Shown here piece by piece: positions 1 through 8,471 of a stretch of 60,147 bases of DNA. The notes below the pieces were generated by a model. That model was not told the DNA's origin, did no database searches, and worked only from the letters and a program-made list of their open reading frames with translations. This DNA comes from a bacterium (GTDB taxonomy: Bacteria; Desulfobacterota; Binatia; Binatales; Binataceae), in contig JADBKU010000017.1 of NCBI GenBank assembly GCA_014896235.1, positions 1 through 60,147 of the forward strand. The letters are read 5' to 3'. The translations under genes and the position numbers were made by a program. Numbering within the stretch: position 1 is the first letter of the stretch; each line of letters opens with the position of its first letter.

Positions 1-614
1 CGCCGTTCCCGCCCGGTGTAGCGCCAGACCACGCCGAGGTTGAGCAGCGCGGCGGTCGCGGCCGAAAGCGCCGCCAGCGCCGGCGCCAACCGCAGCGTGC
101 CGTCAACGATCGCAGCGCGGGTTTCGGACGGCACGCCCGATTGAATTCCAATCGCTTTGTAGAATTTCTGGCCGCGCGCCATCCCGTTCAGCAGGTCCGT
201 CCGCATCGCATCCGCGAGCGTGGCCGGCGAGCCGACCGTCGCCAGCAATGCCGCCGCGCCTGCGATCAGGATTACGACCGTCGCGACCAGCACGATCATT
301 TCGAAGGATTGCCGCCGCTCCAGCATCGCCGCCATCACGACCGTCGCGACGCCGAAGGTCATCAGGTAGATGCCGGCCGCCGCCGGCCCGTAGGTCGTCG
401 GCCCGCCGCCAACCACTATCAGTCCCGCCGCCGCCACCGTCGCGAGCGCCGCGCGCAGCGCCATCCGCGATTCGCCAACCGCGTAAACCAGCACCGGCGT
501 CGGCGACAGCAGCATCGCAAGCCCGCCGATCACCGGCAGTATCGGTCCCGCCAGGAACATCACCGCCGCCGCGATCGCAGCGCGCAGGGTTCCAATCAGG
601 TCGCGGCGCGCCAC
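1..614 (-). CDS. DUF2232 (YybS-like) membrane protein, partial
   Basis: The reading frame is open from a GTG at 614 to the window edge, so the C-terminus lies outside. The visible ~204 residues form several hydrophobic segments (for example around 'AAAVMFLAGPILPVIGG' and 'MIVLVATVVILIAGAAALL'), as expected for a polytopic membrane protein. DUF2232 proteins commonly sit beside rpsR/rplI in this operon type, and the gene starts 10 bp after the rpsR stop. Function is unknown. The family call rests on membrane topology and position rather than on a diagnostic motif; the frame itself is secure because it stays open and hydrophobic throughout. Confidence 0.75.
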   Translation of the reverse strand, partial: MARRDLIGTLRAAIAAAVMFLAGPILPVIGGLAMLLSPTPVLVYAVGESRMALRAALATVAAAGLIVVGGGPTTYGPAAAGIYLMTFGVATVVMAAMLERRQSFEMIVLVATVVILIAGAAALLATVGSPATLADAMRTDLLNGMARGQKFYKAIGIQSGVPSETRAAIVDGTLRLAPALAALSAATAALLNLGVVWRYTGRER

Positions 615-624
615 CTTCGCCGTC

Positions 625-1002
625 CTAAACTCCCAGCGTGGAAAACGGCAGCAGCGCGATAACGCGCGCGCGCTTGATTGCGATCGCGAGTTGCCGCTGA
701 TGCCGCGCGCAGTTGCCCGAGGTGCGGCTTGGGACAATCTTGCCGCCCTCGGTGATAAAGCTCTGCAGCGTCCTTACGTCTTTATAATCGACCGCCAGCG
801 ATTTGTCGGCGCAAAACCGGCATACTTTGCGCCGTCCGCCCGGACGACGCCTGCCGCCCCTGCCGCCGCGGCCTTCGCCGGAACGGCCCTCGCCCGTCTC
901 GGCCTGCCGCTCGCCATCTCCCCGCGGCGGGCGCGCCGGCCGCGAAGTTTCGTGGCCTTCGGACGCCGCGGCGCCCTGTGTAACTTTCTCTTCGTCAGCC
1001 AT
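625..1002 (-). CDS. rpsR: 30S ribosomal protein S18
   Basis: Small-subunit ribosomal protein S18, which partners S6 on the 30S platform. The C-terminal ~70 residues carry the typical S18 sequence: '[11 protein letters not shown]', '[19 protein letters not shown]', '[21 protein letters not shown]'. The N-terminal ~50 residues are a Gly/Arg/Glu-rich low-complexity extension unusual for the short S18 family. I use the ATG at 1002, preceded at proper distance by an AGGA element, rather than the upstream TTG at 1041. It is the third gene after rpsF and priB. Confidence 0.95.
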   Translation of the reverse strand: MADEEKVTQGAAASEGHETSRPARPPRGDGERQAETGEGRSGEGRGGRGGRRRPGGRRKVCRFCADKSLAVDYKDVRTLQSFITEGGKIVPSRTSGNCARHQRQLAIAIKRARVIALLPFSTLGV

Positions 1003-1069
1003 CTGCAGATTCCTGAAAATATGTTGTTCGCGGCGCGTCAACGCGCTTCAGACTATATTCGTGCGCCGT

Positions 1070-1381
1070 TCAATTCTCCGCTTCGCCGCCTGCGGCCGTC
1101 ACCTCATGCGCAAGCACTTCGAGCCGTGCCGTCCGCACACCGCCCTCACGATTCGTCCCGCCAAGCACGCGAAGGACGCCTCGCACATTAACCGGCTGGC
1201 CATCCTTGAGCGAGGCCGCGAGGGTCCGCGCTTCCTCGCCGGTCAACACCACCGCCATCGCCAATTCACCCGGCCGCTCGCCACAATCGACACTCAAGTG
1301 CGCGATCGCGGCGCCGGCCGGCGTCACCCGCAATACGGGCGGCTTTAGCAGCCGGCCGCATAACTCAACCCTGACCGCCAC
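1070..1381 (-). CDS. priB: Primosomal replication protein N-like OB-fold protein
   Basis: A ~103-residue single OB-fold protein between rpsF and rpsR, exactly where priB sits in proteobacterial S6 operons. PriB binds ssDNA and helps PriA-dependent replication restart. Supporting residues include 'VELCGRLLKPPVLRVTPAG', 'IAHLSVDCGER' and 'GQPVNVRGVLRVL'. The most likely start is the GTG at 1381, which overlaps the end of rpsF by 17 bases, so translation is probably coupled. The frame stays open further upstream only as a shadow of the rpsF Ala-rich tail. A divergent ssb is the alternative; position and single-domain length favour priB. Confidence 0.75.
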   Translation of the reverse strand: MAVRVELCGRLLKPPVLRVTPAGAAIAHLSVDCGERPGELAMAVVLTGEEARTLAASLKDGQPVNVRGVLRVLGGTNREGGVRTARLEVLAHEVTAAGGEAEN

Positions 1382-1889
1382 CGTCAGTTTGCGAGTCGTC
1401 GCTGGCTGCCTCGGCCGCGCCCTGCGCCTCCGCTGCCGCGGCCTCCGCCCGTTCGGCTTCCGCTGTCGCGGCAGCCTGCGCTTCGGCAGCGGCAGCGCGC
1501 TCGGCGGCCAACGCAGCGGCGCGCGCTTCGGCAGCCGCCCGCGCTTCAGCGGCGCGGCGATGGCGCGCTTCGATTTCGGCGCGCACCGCAGCCATGTCGG
1601 CGGAATCGTCAACCAGCACCGACAGATAACGCAGCACCACGTCCGACAGCTTGAGATTTCGCTCAAGCTCGTTCATGGTCGCGCCGGCGCCGCCGTAATC
1701 GAAACGGACGTAATAGCCGCGCCGCTCGCCCTTGATGTTGTAGGCAAGCTCGCGCGTGCCCCACTCGTCGGTCTCGACCAAATCGCCGCCGGTATTCGCG
1801 ACGATCCCGGCAAAGCGCTGAATCGCCTCTTTATGCGCTGTTTCGCCCAAATCCGGGCGTAAAATGAAAATGGTTTCGTAGCGCCGCAA
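1365..1889 (-). CDS. rpsF: 30S ribosomal protein S6 with Ala/Glu-rich tail
   Basis: Ribosomal protein S6, binding S18 on the 30S platform. The core (first ~100 residues) shows 'RRYETIFILRPDLGE', 'WGTRELAYNIKGERRGYYV' and 'LSDVVLRYLSVLVDD'. It is followed by a ~65-residue Ala/Glu/Arg repeat (AEARAAAEARAA-type) predicted to form a long charged helix. I choose the TTG at 1889 because a perfect AGGAGG lies seven bases upstream; the longer frame to 1934 would put that site inside the gene. First gene of the operon. Confidence 0.93.
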   Translation of the reverse strand: MRRYETIFILRPDLGETAHKEAIQRFAGIVANTGGDLVETDEWGTRELAYNIKGERRGYYVRFDYGGAGATMNELERNLKLSDVVLRYLSVLVDDSADMAAVRAEIEARHRRAAEARAAAEARAAALAAERAAAAEAQAAATAEAERAEAAAAEAQGAAEAASDDSQTDGGGQG

Positions 1890-1896
1890 GCGCTTT

Positions 1897-1902
1897 CCTC
1901 CT
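1897..1902 (-). promoter_or_regulatory. Ribosome binding site fixing the rpsF TTG start
   Basis: The minus strand reads AGGAGG here, with a 7-base spacer to the TTG at 1889. It is the best Shine-Dalgarno match in this operon and decides the non-ATG start. Confidence 0.8.
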
Positions 1903-1934
1903 TTCGGTTTCCAGCCCTTCTGCGGGAAGAGCAA

Positions 1935-2204
1935 GGAGCGAAACAGCCATCCTAACAGCGGCCGGACGGCTCAACAAGGCGTTTTTGCCGCAAAATCGCG
2001 ATTCCCAAGCGCAAGATGCATCGATTCATTTTTCTCAAACAGTATTTTATTATTATTTTGCCATAGGCCTGCCAACGATCTCGCGCGCAACTGTTGTAAG
2101 CTTCCACAGGATTGATAAATGAATCCTTGGCGGCGCATGGCGGAATCGGCGCGAAACCAGAGAAATCGATAACGGCTCTCAGCAATCCTTGAGAAGGGAA
2201 AACG
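1935..2204. other. Divergent intergenic region, AT-rich centre
   Basis: Noncoding region between divergently transcribed rpsF and the cyclase gene. An AT-rich core at about 2018-2065 (runs such as TTTTATTATTATTTT) stands out in this GC-rich genome and is the likely place for both promoters. I could not fix -35/-10 boxes with confidence. Confidence 0.45.
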
Positions 2205-3416
2205 ATGGCCAAGAAAGTCGTTCGCAAACAGGCGCAAAAAGCGGCTAAAGCTGCCCTCGAGAAGCCCAAGACCAAAAAAGTAGCGGCAAAGCAGCAGCCC
2301 GCGACCAGCAAGGCGCGCGCTCGCATGCTCGGGCCGAAATCCGCTCCGGCGAAAAAAGCGGCGCGCCGGCGCGCGAAACCGCCAACGAAAGCCCGGCCGC
2401 GCGCCGCCGTCCCGAGCCGGTCCGCGACCGTCCCGACGCGTCCGCGGGCGCCCGAACCGCGCCTCCCGCGACATCACGAGCTGCCGATCCGGCCCGGCGC
2501 GCCGGCCGGCGCCGCATGGGGCGTTTTCGGCGATGACGATCAACTCGGCACGATCAATCTGATGACGCCGGAGGTGGTGGTCGAAGCCGCCGGCGCGATC
2601 CGCAGCGGGCGCGTTTTCGCCCTCAACCTGCCCATCAATATCCCCGATCCGCCGCTGTTCACGCGCGGCAAGCATAATCACGTTATCAAGCAGTACGCAT
2701 CCTACATCCTCGACGATTATCTGGATAATTTTTATCCGCAGGCGTCGTCGCAATGGGACGCGCTATGCCACGTCAAGCATCCCAAGTTCGGCGCATACAA
2801 CGGCATCCCCGACGCCGAAGTGACCGGATACGGCGGCGTCAAACTCGGCATCGACAACCTCGCTCGGCGCGGTATCGCGGGACGCGGCATCTTGGCCGAT
2901 ATCGGGCGCTATCACGAACGGACCGGCCGGACGATCGACTTCACCACCAACGACATGATTCCTTTCGAAGATCTGCAGGCCACGCTTGCCGGGCAGAAGA
3001 CCGAAATCCGACCCGGCGACGTTTTGCTCGTGCGCATCGGATGGACCAAGGCGTATCTTGCGATGTCGCCCGAGGAGAAGGCCGAGCTTGCGGCCAAAAC
3101 CCGATGTCCCGGAATCGAAGGCACGCCGCGCGTCGCCCAATGGCTGTGGGACAACCGGATTGCGGCGGCAGCGTCGGATTCGCCCGCGCTGGAGGCGATG
3201 CCTCCGCCGCGGACGGCGGATTTTCTCGAATCGAACGACCTGCTGCATTTCCACATGCTTTCGTTCTTCGGGATGCCGATCGGCGAGATGTGGAATCTGG
3301 AAGAGCTGGCGGAGGATTGTGCGCGCGACGGACGTTACGAATTCTTCTTCACGTCGGCGCCTCTCAATATCCCCGGCGGCGTCGGATCGCCGCCCAACGC
3401 GCTCGCGATCAAATAG
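2205..3416 (+). CDS. Cyclase-family (kynurenine formamidase-like) hydrolase with basic N-terminal tail
   Basis: The C-terminal ~310 residues match the metal-dependent cyclase family (PF04199): 'FGDDDQLGTINLMTPE', 'SSQWDALCHVKHP', 'GRGILADIGR', 'IRPGDVLLVRIGW', 'NDLLHFHMLSFFGMPIGE'. The 'QWDALCH' segment replaces the HxGTHxD metal motif of true KynB, as in the larger subgroup of this family, so the substrate is not predictable. The first ~85 residues are Lys/Ala/Arg/Pro-rich (AKKVVRKQAQKAAKAA, SAPAKKAARRRAKPP), resembling the tail of bacterial histone H1-like proteins. The ATG follows 'GAGAAGGG'. A single-gene transcript with its own terminator. Confidence 0.85.
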   Translation: MAKKVVRKQAQKAAKAALEKPKTKKVAAKQQPATSKARARMLGPKSAPAKKAARRRAKPPTKARPRAAVPSRSATVPTRPRAPEPRLPRHHELPIRPGAPAGAAWGVFGDDDQLGTINLMTPEVVVEAAGAIRSGRVFALNLPINIPDPPLFTRGKHNHVIKQYASYILDDYLDNFYPQASSQWDALCHVKHPKFGAYNGIPDAEVTGYGGVKLGIDNLARRGIAGRGILADIGRYHERTGRTIDFTTNDMIPFEDLQATLAGQKTEIRPGDVLLVRIGWTKAYLAMSPEEKAELAAKTRCPGIEGTPRVAQWLWDNRIAAAASDSPALEAMPPPRTADFLESNDLLHFHMLSFFGMPIGEMWNLEELAEDCARDGRYEFFFTSAPLNIPGGVGSPPNALAIK

Positions 3417-3449
3417 CTGAGGGCCGACTCTGATCGCAAAATCCGCAGC

Positions 3450-3482
3450 CGGGCGGAACGGCCATCGTTCCGCCCGATTTTT
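3450..3482 (+). terminator. Rho-independent terminator after the cyclase gene
   Basis: A perfect 11-bp stem, CGGGCGGAACG (3450-3460) pairing with CGTTCCGCCCG (3466-3476), has a 5-base loop and is followed by ATTTTT. It lies 33 bases past the cyclase stop. The T-run is only on the plus side. Confidence 0.9.
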
Positions 3483-3529
3483 CCCGCTGCGCGATATTCG
3501 TGCAATTTCGGCCAGGGATGCGAGCGGCC

Positions 3530-5065
3530 TCACTCCTTGCTGAGCGAGAAGATTTCGTAAACCTCAGCATCGCGCGGCGCTTTGCGGCTTTGAAAGATCT
3601 TTTTTGCCCGCCAGCCGCCGCGCTGGAGCGAGTCGACGATATGTAATTTGTCGTTCCAAACTTTCACGGTAACCAGATATTGCGGATGGAATTGGTTCGC
3701 GATCGCTCGAATCGCCTGCGGAAGCATCGCTCCGCCAGACGGATACGTCAGGCGGCGATTGATCGCGAGGCACCACGGCGTTTTGAGTCCAGTGAAATCC
3801 ACCAGATGAAAATCGCCCGCATAGCCGATGTAGCCGGCGTCGTGAACCATCACGGTTGCTCCGGCCGGAAGATGCTTATCCGCCCACTGCACCGTCTCCA
3901 CCACCGCCGGCCTGAAGACTGTCAAATAGTAATGGTAGCTCCGGAACTGCTTATACGAGGCATATCCGGTCGTCGCGATCGCGGCGATCAGGCAACTACG
4001 GATGAATCTGCGGCGCGGCGCGTCAGCCGCCGCGTACGAGTCAATTACAGAAAACACGACGACCGGGGCGAAAATGAAAAAATACCGGCCGGAATTCGCC
4101 TCCCATCCGCCGGGAAATCTTTGCAAATAGGCAAATAGAACGATCAGGATAAAGCCGAAGCACAAAAGTTTGAGCGGCAGACCGCGAACCATCGCCAGGC
4201 AAAAAATCAGGGGAAAGCCGTAGGCCAGTCCCATGCCCACGCCGCCGGAGAGCAGATTCAATCTCTCGCTCAAAGGAAGACTTCCCTCAGCGAAAAAGTA
4301 GGCTTTGGCCCCGATGGTCGTCGGAATGACGCCGCCGGTGTCGATCCAGCACCACACAAGAAAGGGCGTCGCGGCCGCAGCGGCCCACGCGACGCTAACT
4401 GCTTTTTCGCGGCGGCTGATTTTGGCGTCGCACACCGTCACGAGCATCGCGCCCGCTCCCAGCGCCGCCAGCTCCGGCCGCACGAACGGCATCACACCGC
4501 ACAACGCCCCAAGCGCGGGGCGATATCGCTTGGACGACAACAGCGCAAGACACCAGATTACGGCGGCCATCGCCATACCGGTGTCCAAGCCGTTCAGAAA
4601 CTGAAAGAGGCATCCGGCGAATAACAAACTTGCCAACGCGACAGCGATCGCGACGACTCGGGAAAATCCGGAATTCAAACTCAAAAAATAAACGCCCAGG
4701 ACGTAAATGAAAGTCGCGACGCCGCACAACGCCAGCAGCGCGACCGGCGCCGACGGGATGAAGCTTTCGAAAAACATCAGCAGCGCAAGTTGCGCGCCGC
4801 TCGTTGCTCCGATCAGCGCCGGCGTGCCGAGATAGGCGGAATCCCGGCCAGCCCACAGCACCTGCGCATTGTGGAGGGCGATATAGGCGTCGTCATTGGG
4901 AAATTTCGCTCCGCCGCTGAGGAGATAGTCGAGGACGAAAATCAACGCCACCACAACCGCGGCGGCCAGAATTGGCAAATACCGCGCGCTTCGATCCGCA
5001 TGCGACGCCGAATCGCGGGGCGGATTGAATGCGCTTTCGGCAGTTGAATCAGGCGCCGTAGCCAT
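3530..5065 (-). CDS. Polytopic membrane protein, GT-C glycosyltransferase-like
   Basis: 511 residues with about ten hydrophobic segments and a large C-terminal soluble domain. After the first membrane segment comes 'GAKFPNDDAYIALHNAQV'; an acidic D/DD motif in the first external loop is the hallmark of lipid-sugar-dependent GT-C transferases. The C-terminal domain has 'ATVMVHDAGYIGYAG' and 'VDFTGLKTPWCLAINR', reminiscent of the soluble domain in AftB/ArnT-like arabinosyl/mannosyl transferases. Likely role: adding a sugar from a polyprenyl donor to an envelope acceptor. The donor is unknown. Its start overlaps the DMT remnant by 17 bases. Confidence 0.7.
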   Translation of the reverse strand: MATAPDSTAESAFNPPRDSASHADRSARYLPILAAAVVVALIFVLDYLLSGGAKFPNDDAYIALHNAQVLWAGRDSAYLGTPALIGATSGAQLALLMFFESFIPSAPVALLALCGVATFIYVLGVYFLSLNSGFSRVVAIAVALASLLFAGCLFQFLNGLDTGMAMAAVIWCLALLSSKRYRPALGALCGVMPFVRPELAALGAGAMLVTVCDAKISRREKAVSVAWAAAAATPFLVWCWIDTGGVIPTTIGAKAYFFAEGSLPLSERLNLLSGGVGMGLAYGFPLIFCLAMVRGLPLKLLCFGFILIVLFAYLQRFPGGWEANSGRYFFIFAPVVVFSVIDSYAAADAPRRRFIRSCLIAAIATTGYASYKQFRSYHYYLTVFRPAVVETVQWADKHLPAGATVMVHDAGYIGYAGDFHLVDFTGLKTPWCLAINRRLTYPSGGAMLPQAIRAIANQFHPQYLVTVKVWNDKLHIVDSLQRGGWRAKKIFQSRKAPRDAEVYEIFSLSKE

Positions 5066-5294
5066 AAAATGAGACGGTACTGTCGTTCCACGCGTAAAGG
5101 AATCCAGCCGCCAAAGTCTTGAAGCGCGTCACCGCGACGGGGTCGCGCAGCGCCAGCCGCTGCGTGAGATTGTTGTCGATCGCCCACGCGATGCGCGCGC
5201 CGGCGGACAGCTGTTCCAGTCCGGCAAGCATCAGGATCGGGCCAACCATTCCGCCGAAGAACGCGGCGCCTCGGGCTGGAACCGCCTCAGGCGG
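5049..5294 (-). pseudogene. Remnant of an EamA/DMT-family transporter
   Basis: The frame reads 'GGMVGPILMLAGLEQLSAG' directly joined to 'RIAWAIDNNLTQRLALRDP' and 'VTRFKTLAAG'. These are two separate conserved pieces of ten-helix EamA transporters: the helix after the first repeat, and the start of the second repeat with 'CWAIDNNLT'. In intact members they are separated by about 60 residues, so an internal deletion is inferred. Both ends are also missing. No plausible start remains, and the fragment overlaps the tail of the acyl-CoA dehydrogenase frame. Confidence 0.6.
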
Positions 5295-7067
5295 CCACAG
5301 CAAGGCGGGCCGCGTCGGCAAGCGAGACCGGCGCGTCGCCGAGCAGCAGCGAGATCGACTCCTCCTCGCGATCGTCGCGCCGCGGCGCCAGCGGATCGGA
5401 AGGACGCAAGCGATGGTCAATCACCATCCGCGCCAGCAGCATCCGGCGCGCATCTCCGCCACGCTCGCACAGCGTCGCTCCCCACGCCATCAAAGCGCGC
5501 TGGCGCAATGATAGAGCGCGCCCGCGGCCATCCGATCGAACTTCTCGTTGCGGCGGTCGGCGGCGGTCTCTTCGGCGAACGCGACCGCGCGATCGATGAA
5601 CGCGGAAATTTCCTCGCGCAGCGCGGCCGGGGCGGCCGCCGCGAGCTTGAGCCGCTCCTTGAGCGCGCGCGCAAGCTCCAGATGGCCGCGCGCCTTGGCG
5701 ACCGCGCGGTCAATCACATCGAGCGCGTTGATATTGCTGGTGCCTTCCCAGAGCACGCCGATATGGGCGTCGCGCACAAGACGGGAATTGACCCAATCCT
5801 CGATATAGCCGTTGCCGCCGCGCGCCTCCATCGCGCCGGTCGCGACGCGCAAATTGTCGCGGCAGGCGCGGAATTTGAGCAGCGCGGTCAGGATGCGCAT
5901 GACGCGCTCCGCCGCCGCGTCGCCGGCGCGCGCCGCGTCCATCATCGCCGCATCGAACGCGAAAACCGAAAGCGCCTGCTCCGCCGGAACCATCAGCTTC
6001 ATCAATTGACGGCGCATCAGCGGATGTTCAATCACCGTGCGGCCAAAGGCCCGGCGATGACGCGCGACGACCAGCGCTTCATTGAGACAACGCCGCATCA
6101 TCCCGGCGGCGCGCGCCCCGTGCGACATCCGGCTGAGATTGACCATGTCCATCATCTGCCGCAGGCCGCGATCGATTTTGCCCAAATGGTATGCGACGGC
6201 GCCCTCAAGGATCACTTCGCCGCTGGCCATGTCGCGAGTGCCGAGCTTGTCCTTGAGGCGCGCGACCCGATAGCTGTTGCGTTCGCCGTTCTCCAGATGG
6301 CGCGGCATCAGGAACAGGCCCAACCCTCCGGAGCCCGCGGGCGCATCCTCGGGCCGGGCTAGGAGCAGCACGACGTCGCCGTCAACGGCGGAGCAGAACC
6401 ACTTGTCGCCGTAAAGCCGCCAGTGATCGCCGTCGCGCCGCGCGGACACCGAGCTGCCGGCGAGATCGGAACCGCCCGCGCGTTCGGTCATGAACTGCGC
6501 CCCCTTGAGCAGCTCCTCGAGGTTCTGCGAAAGCATCCGCGGCAGATAACGACGCTTGAGGCCGTCGTCGGCGTAGCGTTCGATCAGGACGGCGCCCGTG
6601 TCGGTGACGCTGATCGGACACATCAGGCCGAACTCCGCCTGCGCGAAGAGATACTGGAACGCGTACTTGGCGACGTACGGAAGCGGCGCAGGCCATCCGA
6701 GCACGCCCTCGCGATGCGCCATCGCGTGCATCCCGAAGTCTCCGAAGGCGATTCGCTCCATCTCGCGATACGCGGGATGAAATTCAACCCAGTCGCGTTC
6801 CCGGCCGAAACGGTCGCGCGGATGCAGCACGGGCGGATGCTTGTCGGCGATTTCGGCAAGTTCGTCGAGCTTGCCGCCGGCAATTTCGCCAAGGCGGTCG
6901 AGATGCGGCTCCATCGCGGCGCGCAACTCGGGCTCCATGTGCAAATCGAGAAGATCGCGCAGCGAGCGGTCGATCCGATAAAAATTCAGGCCGCGGCAAT
7001 CGGGCGCGATCAACTCGGCGGGATCCGGGGTCGCTGCGGCGCGGCGGTCGATTGTGGCGGTGGCCAT
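5287..7067 (-). pseudogene. Acyl-CoA dehydrogenase, frameshifted near the C-terminus
   Basis: FAD-dependent acyl-CoA dehydrogenase of the large (~600-residue, AidB/DmdC-like) type. The main frame (7067 to 5490) gives 525 residues with 'CPISVTDTG', 'AQFMTERAGGSDLAGS', 'GDKWFCSA', 'GGNGYIEDW' and 'LWEGTSNINALDV', the last holding the likely catalytic Glu. It stops at 'LYHCASAL'. A neighbouring frame continues at once with 'LMAWGATLCERGGDARRML' and ends at 5287, restoring the expected C-terminal helical domain. One missing base near 5493-5497 explains the break. This could be a true lesion or a sequencing error. Confidence 0.8.
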
Positions 7068-7170
7068 CGGACGAAATCTCCCTGCGGCGAATGACGAATG
7101 CGCACCGGGATCGTCCGGCGGCGCGCGCGCGATGTCAACGTCCGCGACGGGAGGGCGGCGACTGGCGGCG

Positions 7171-7410
7171 TCAGTCTTCGGTGACGAAGCAGGCGCGGTC
7201 GGCGCCGCGGCAGGAATCGGCTCCGGCCGGCCGATCGTCGGGACCGAACGGACGCTGCGTCCGCATGCATGTATAGCAAGCCGTGGCGCTGGCCGGATCG
7301 ATCAGGCGGGCGCCGCCGGGCGCGCGGAAATAGCTGAATTTCGTGCGCAGCATCGCGCAAAATCCTGCGCCGGATTCGCGCGCGGATAAATTTACCGGTT
7401 CGTTGGCCAT
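7171..7410 (-). CDS. Small Cys-containing protein in the molybdenum hydroxylase operon
   Basis: 79 residues; the ATG at 7410 follows GGAGG with an 8-base spacer. Downstream of the FAD subunit by 16 bp, so cotranscribed. The C-terminal half has five Cys-bearing positions including 'ACYTCMRTQRPFGPDD', 'SCRGADRACF'. I do not recognise a named family. The Cys spacing could bind a metal or form disulfides; no signal peptide is visible. Its place at the end of a xanthine-dehydrogenase-type operon suggests an accessory role in that enzyme, which is inference. Confidence 0.65.
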   Translation of the reverse strand: MANEPVNLSARESGAGFCAMLRTKFSYFRAPGGARLIDPASATACYTCMRTQRPFGPDDRPAGADSCRGADRACFVTED

Positions 7411-7426
7411 CGCGACGCCTCCGCGC

Positions 7427-8422
7427 TCACGCGGTTTCGTCAGGGATTCCGCCCGCGCGCAAGATCGCGCGGCGCACCATCGCCCGAGCGATCGGAATTT
7501 TGTAGGCGTTATGGGCGAGCGGCGCCGCGCCCGCCAACGCGGCTTGCGCCGCACGGTCCGCAAGCGCGCGATCGAGTTTGGCGCCAAGCAGGACTTTCTC
7601 CGCGGACGGCGCGCGCCACGGAATCGGCGCGACCGCGCCCATCACGATTCGCGCATATGCGACTTCGTCCGCGCGATTCAAGCCAATGACCGTCACAGCG
7701 CTCGCCAGCGGCCAGTCGAACGATTGCTTCTCGCGCGCTTCGAGATAAGCCGAGCGCGCTCTCGCGGGCGGCGCGGGAACCTCGATCGCCGTGATTATCT
7801 CGCCCGGCTTGAGCACGTTTTCGCGCCGCGGATCGATCTTCGGCAACGTGAAGAAATCGCCGACGGCGATTTTCCGCGCGCCTTCCGGACCATGCAACGT
7901 AACGGCGGCATCGTAAGCGACAAGGGCGGGAGCTAGATTCGACGGATGGACGATGAACGACGGTCCGCCGCCGAGAATCGCGTGGTAGCGATTCAGCCCG
8001 GCGACCGCGTAGCATTTCGTCCCGCCTTTTTTCAGGCAGACGATATCCGGATTGCGGAAATACCAGCATCGCGGACGCTGCGCGAGATTGCCGCCGACCG
8101 TCGCGAGATTGCGCACCTGCGGCGTCGCGGCTTGCGCGGCCGAGTCGGCGAGCGCCGGATGGCGTTCGCGCACCGCCGGCGACGCGGCAAGCTGATTCAG
8201 CGTCACGAGCGGGCCGATTCGCAACGCGCCGCCAGGGGCGCTTTCGATCCGGTCGAGACCGCCAAGCGCCTTGAGGTTCACCAATTCGGCGGGCGCGGCG
8301 AGCTCGAGCTTGAGCAGGTCGAGCAGATCGACGCCGCCGGCCAGCGCGGACCGATTCGGCTCGGCCAGCATCCGTGCGGCGGACGCCAGGTCGGCGGGCG
8401 CGACGACCGCGAATTGCTTCAT
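7427..8422 (-). CDS. Molybdenum hydroxylase FAD-binding (medium) subunit
   Basis: 331 residues of the CoxM/XdhB-like FAD-binding PF00941/PF03450 type. 'LAGGVDLLDLLK' is the first FAD loop and 'QVRNLATVGGNLAQRPRCWYFR' the second. The 'PRCWYFRNPDIVCLKKGG' insertion, with 'KCYAVAGLNRYHAI', marks the subgroup with an extra Cys-containing loop (as in 4-hydroxybenzoyl-CoA reductase-like and YagS-like enzymes). It passes electrons from the Mo site via 2Fe-2S clusters to FAD. The start at 8422 has GGAGG ten bases upstream; the longer frame is a shadow. Partner of the genes at 8472 and 10673. Confidence 0.92.
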   Translation of the reverse strand: MKQFAVVAPADLASAARMLAEPNRSALAGGVDLLDLLKLELAAPAELVNLKALGGLDRIESAPGGALRIGPLVTLNQLAASPAVRERHPALADSAAQAATPQVRNLATVGGNLAQRPRCWYFRNPDIVCLKKGGTKCYAVAGLNRYHAILGGGPSFIVHPSNLAPALVAYDAAVTLHGPEGARKIAVGDFFTLPKIDPRRENVLKPGEIITAIEVPAPPARARSAYLEAREKQSFDWPLASAVTVIGLNRADEVAYARIVMGAVAPIPWRAPSAEKVLLGAKLDRALADRAAQAALAGAAPLAHNAYKIPIARAMVRRAILRAGGIPDETA

Positions 8423-8471
8423 CGCAAAGCGCCTCCGATCAATTCGGCCGAGAGCGCGCGCGGCGGCGTCA

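Noticed and set aside
141..662. Overlapping plus-strand frames at the left edge
   Set aside because: Antisense to the DUF2232 membrane frame, which has coherent hydrophobic helices.
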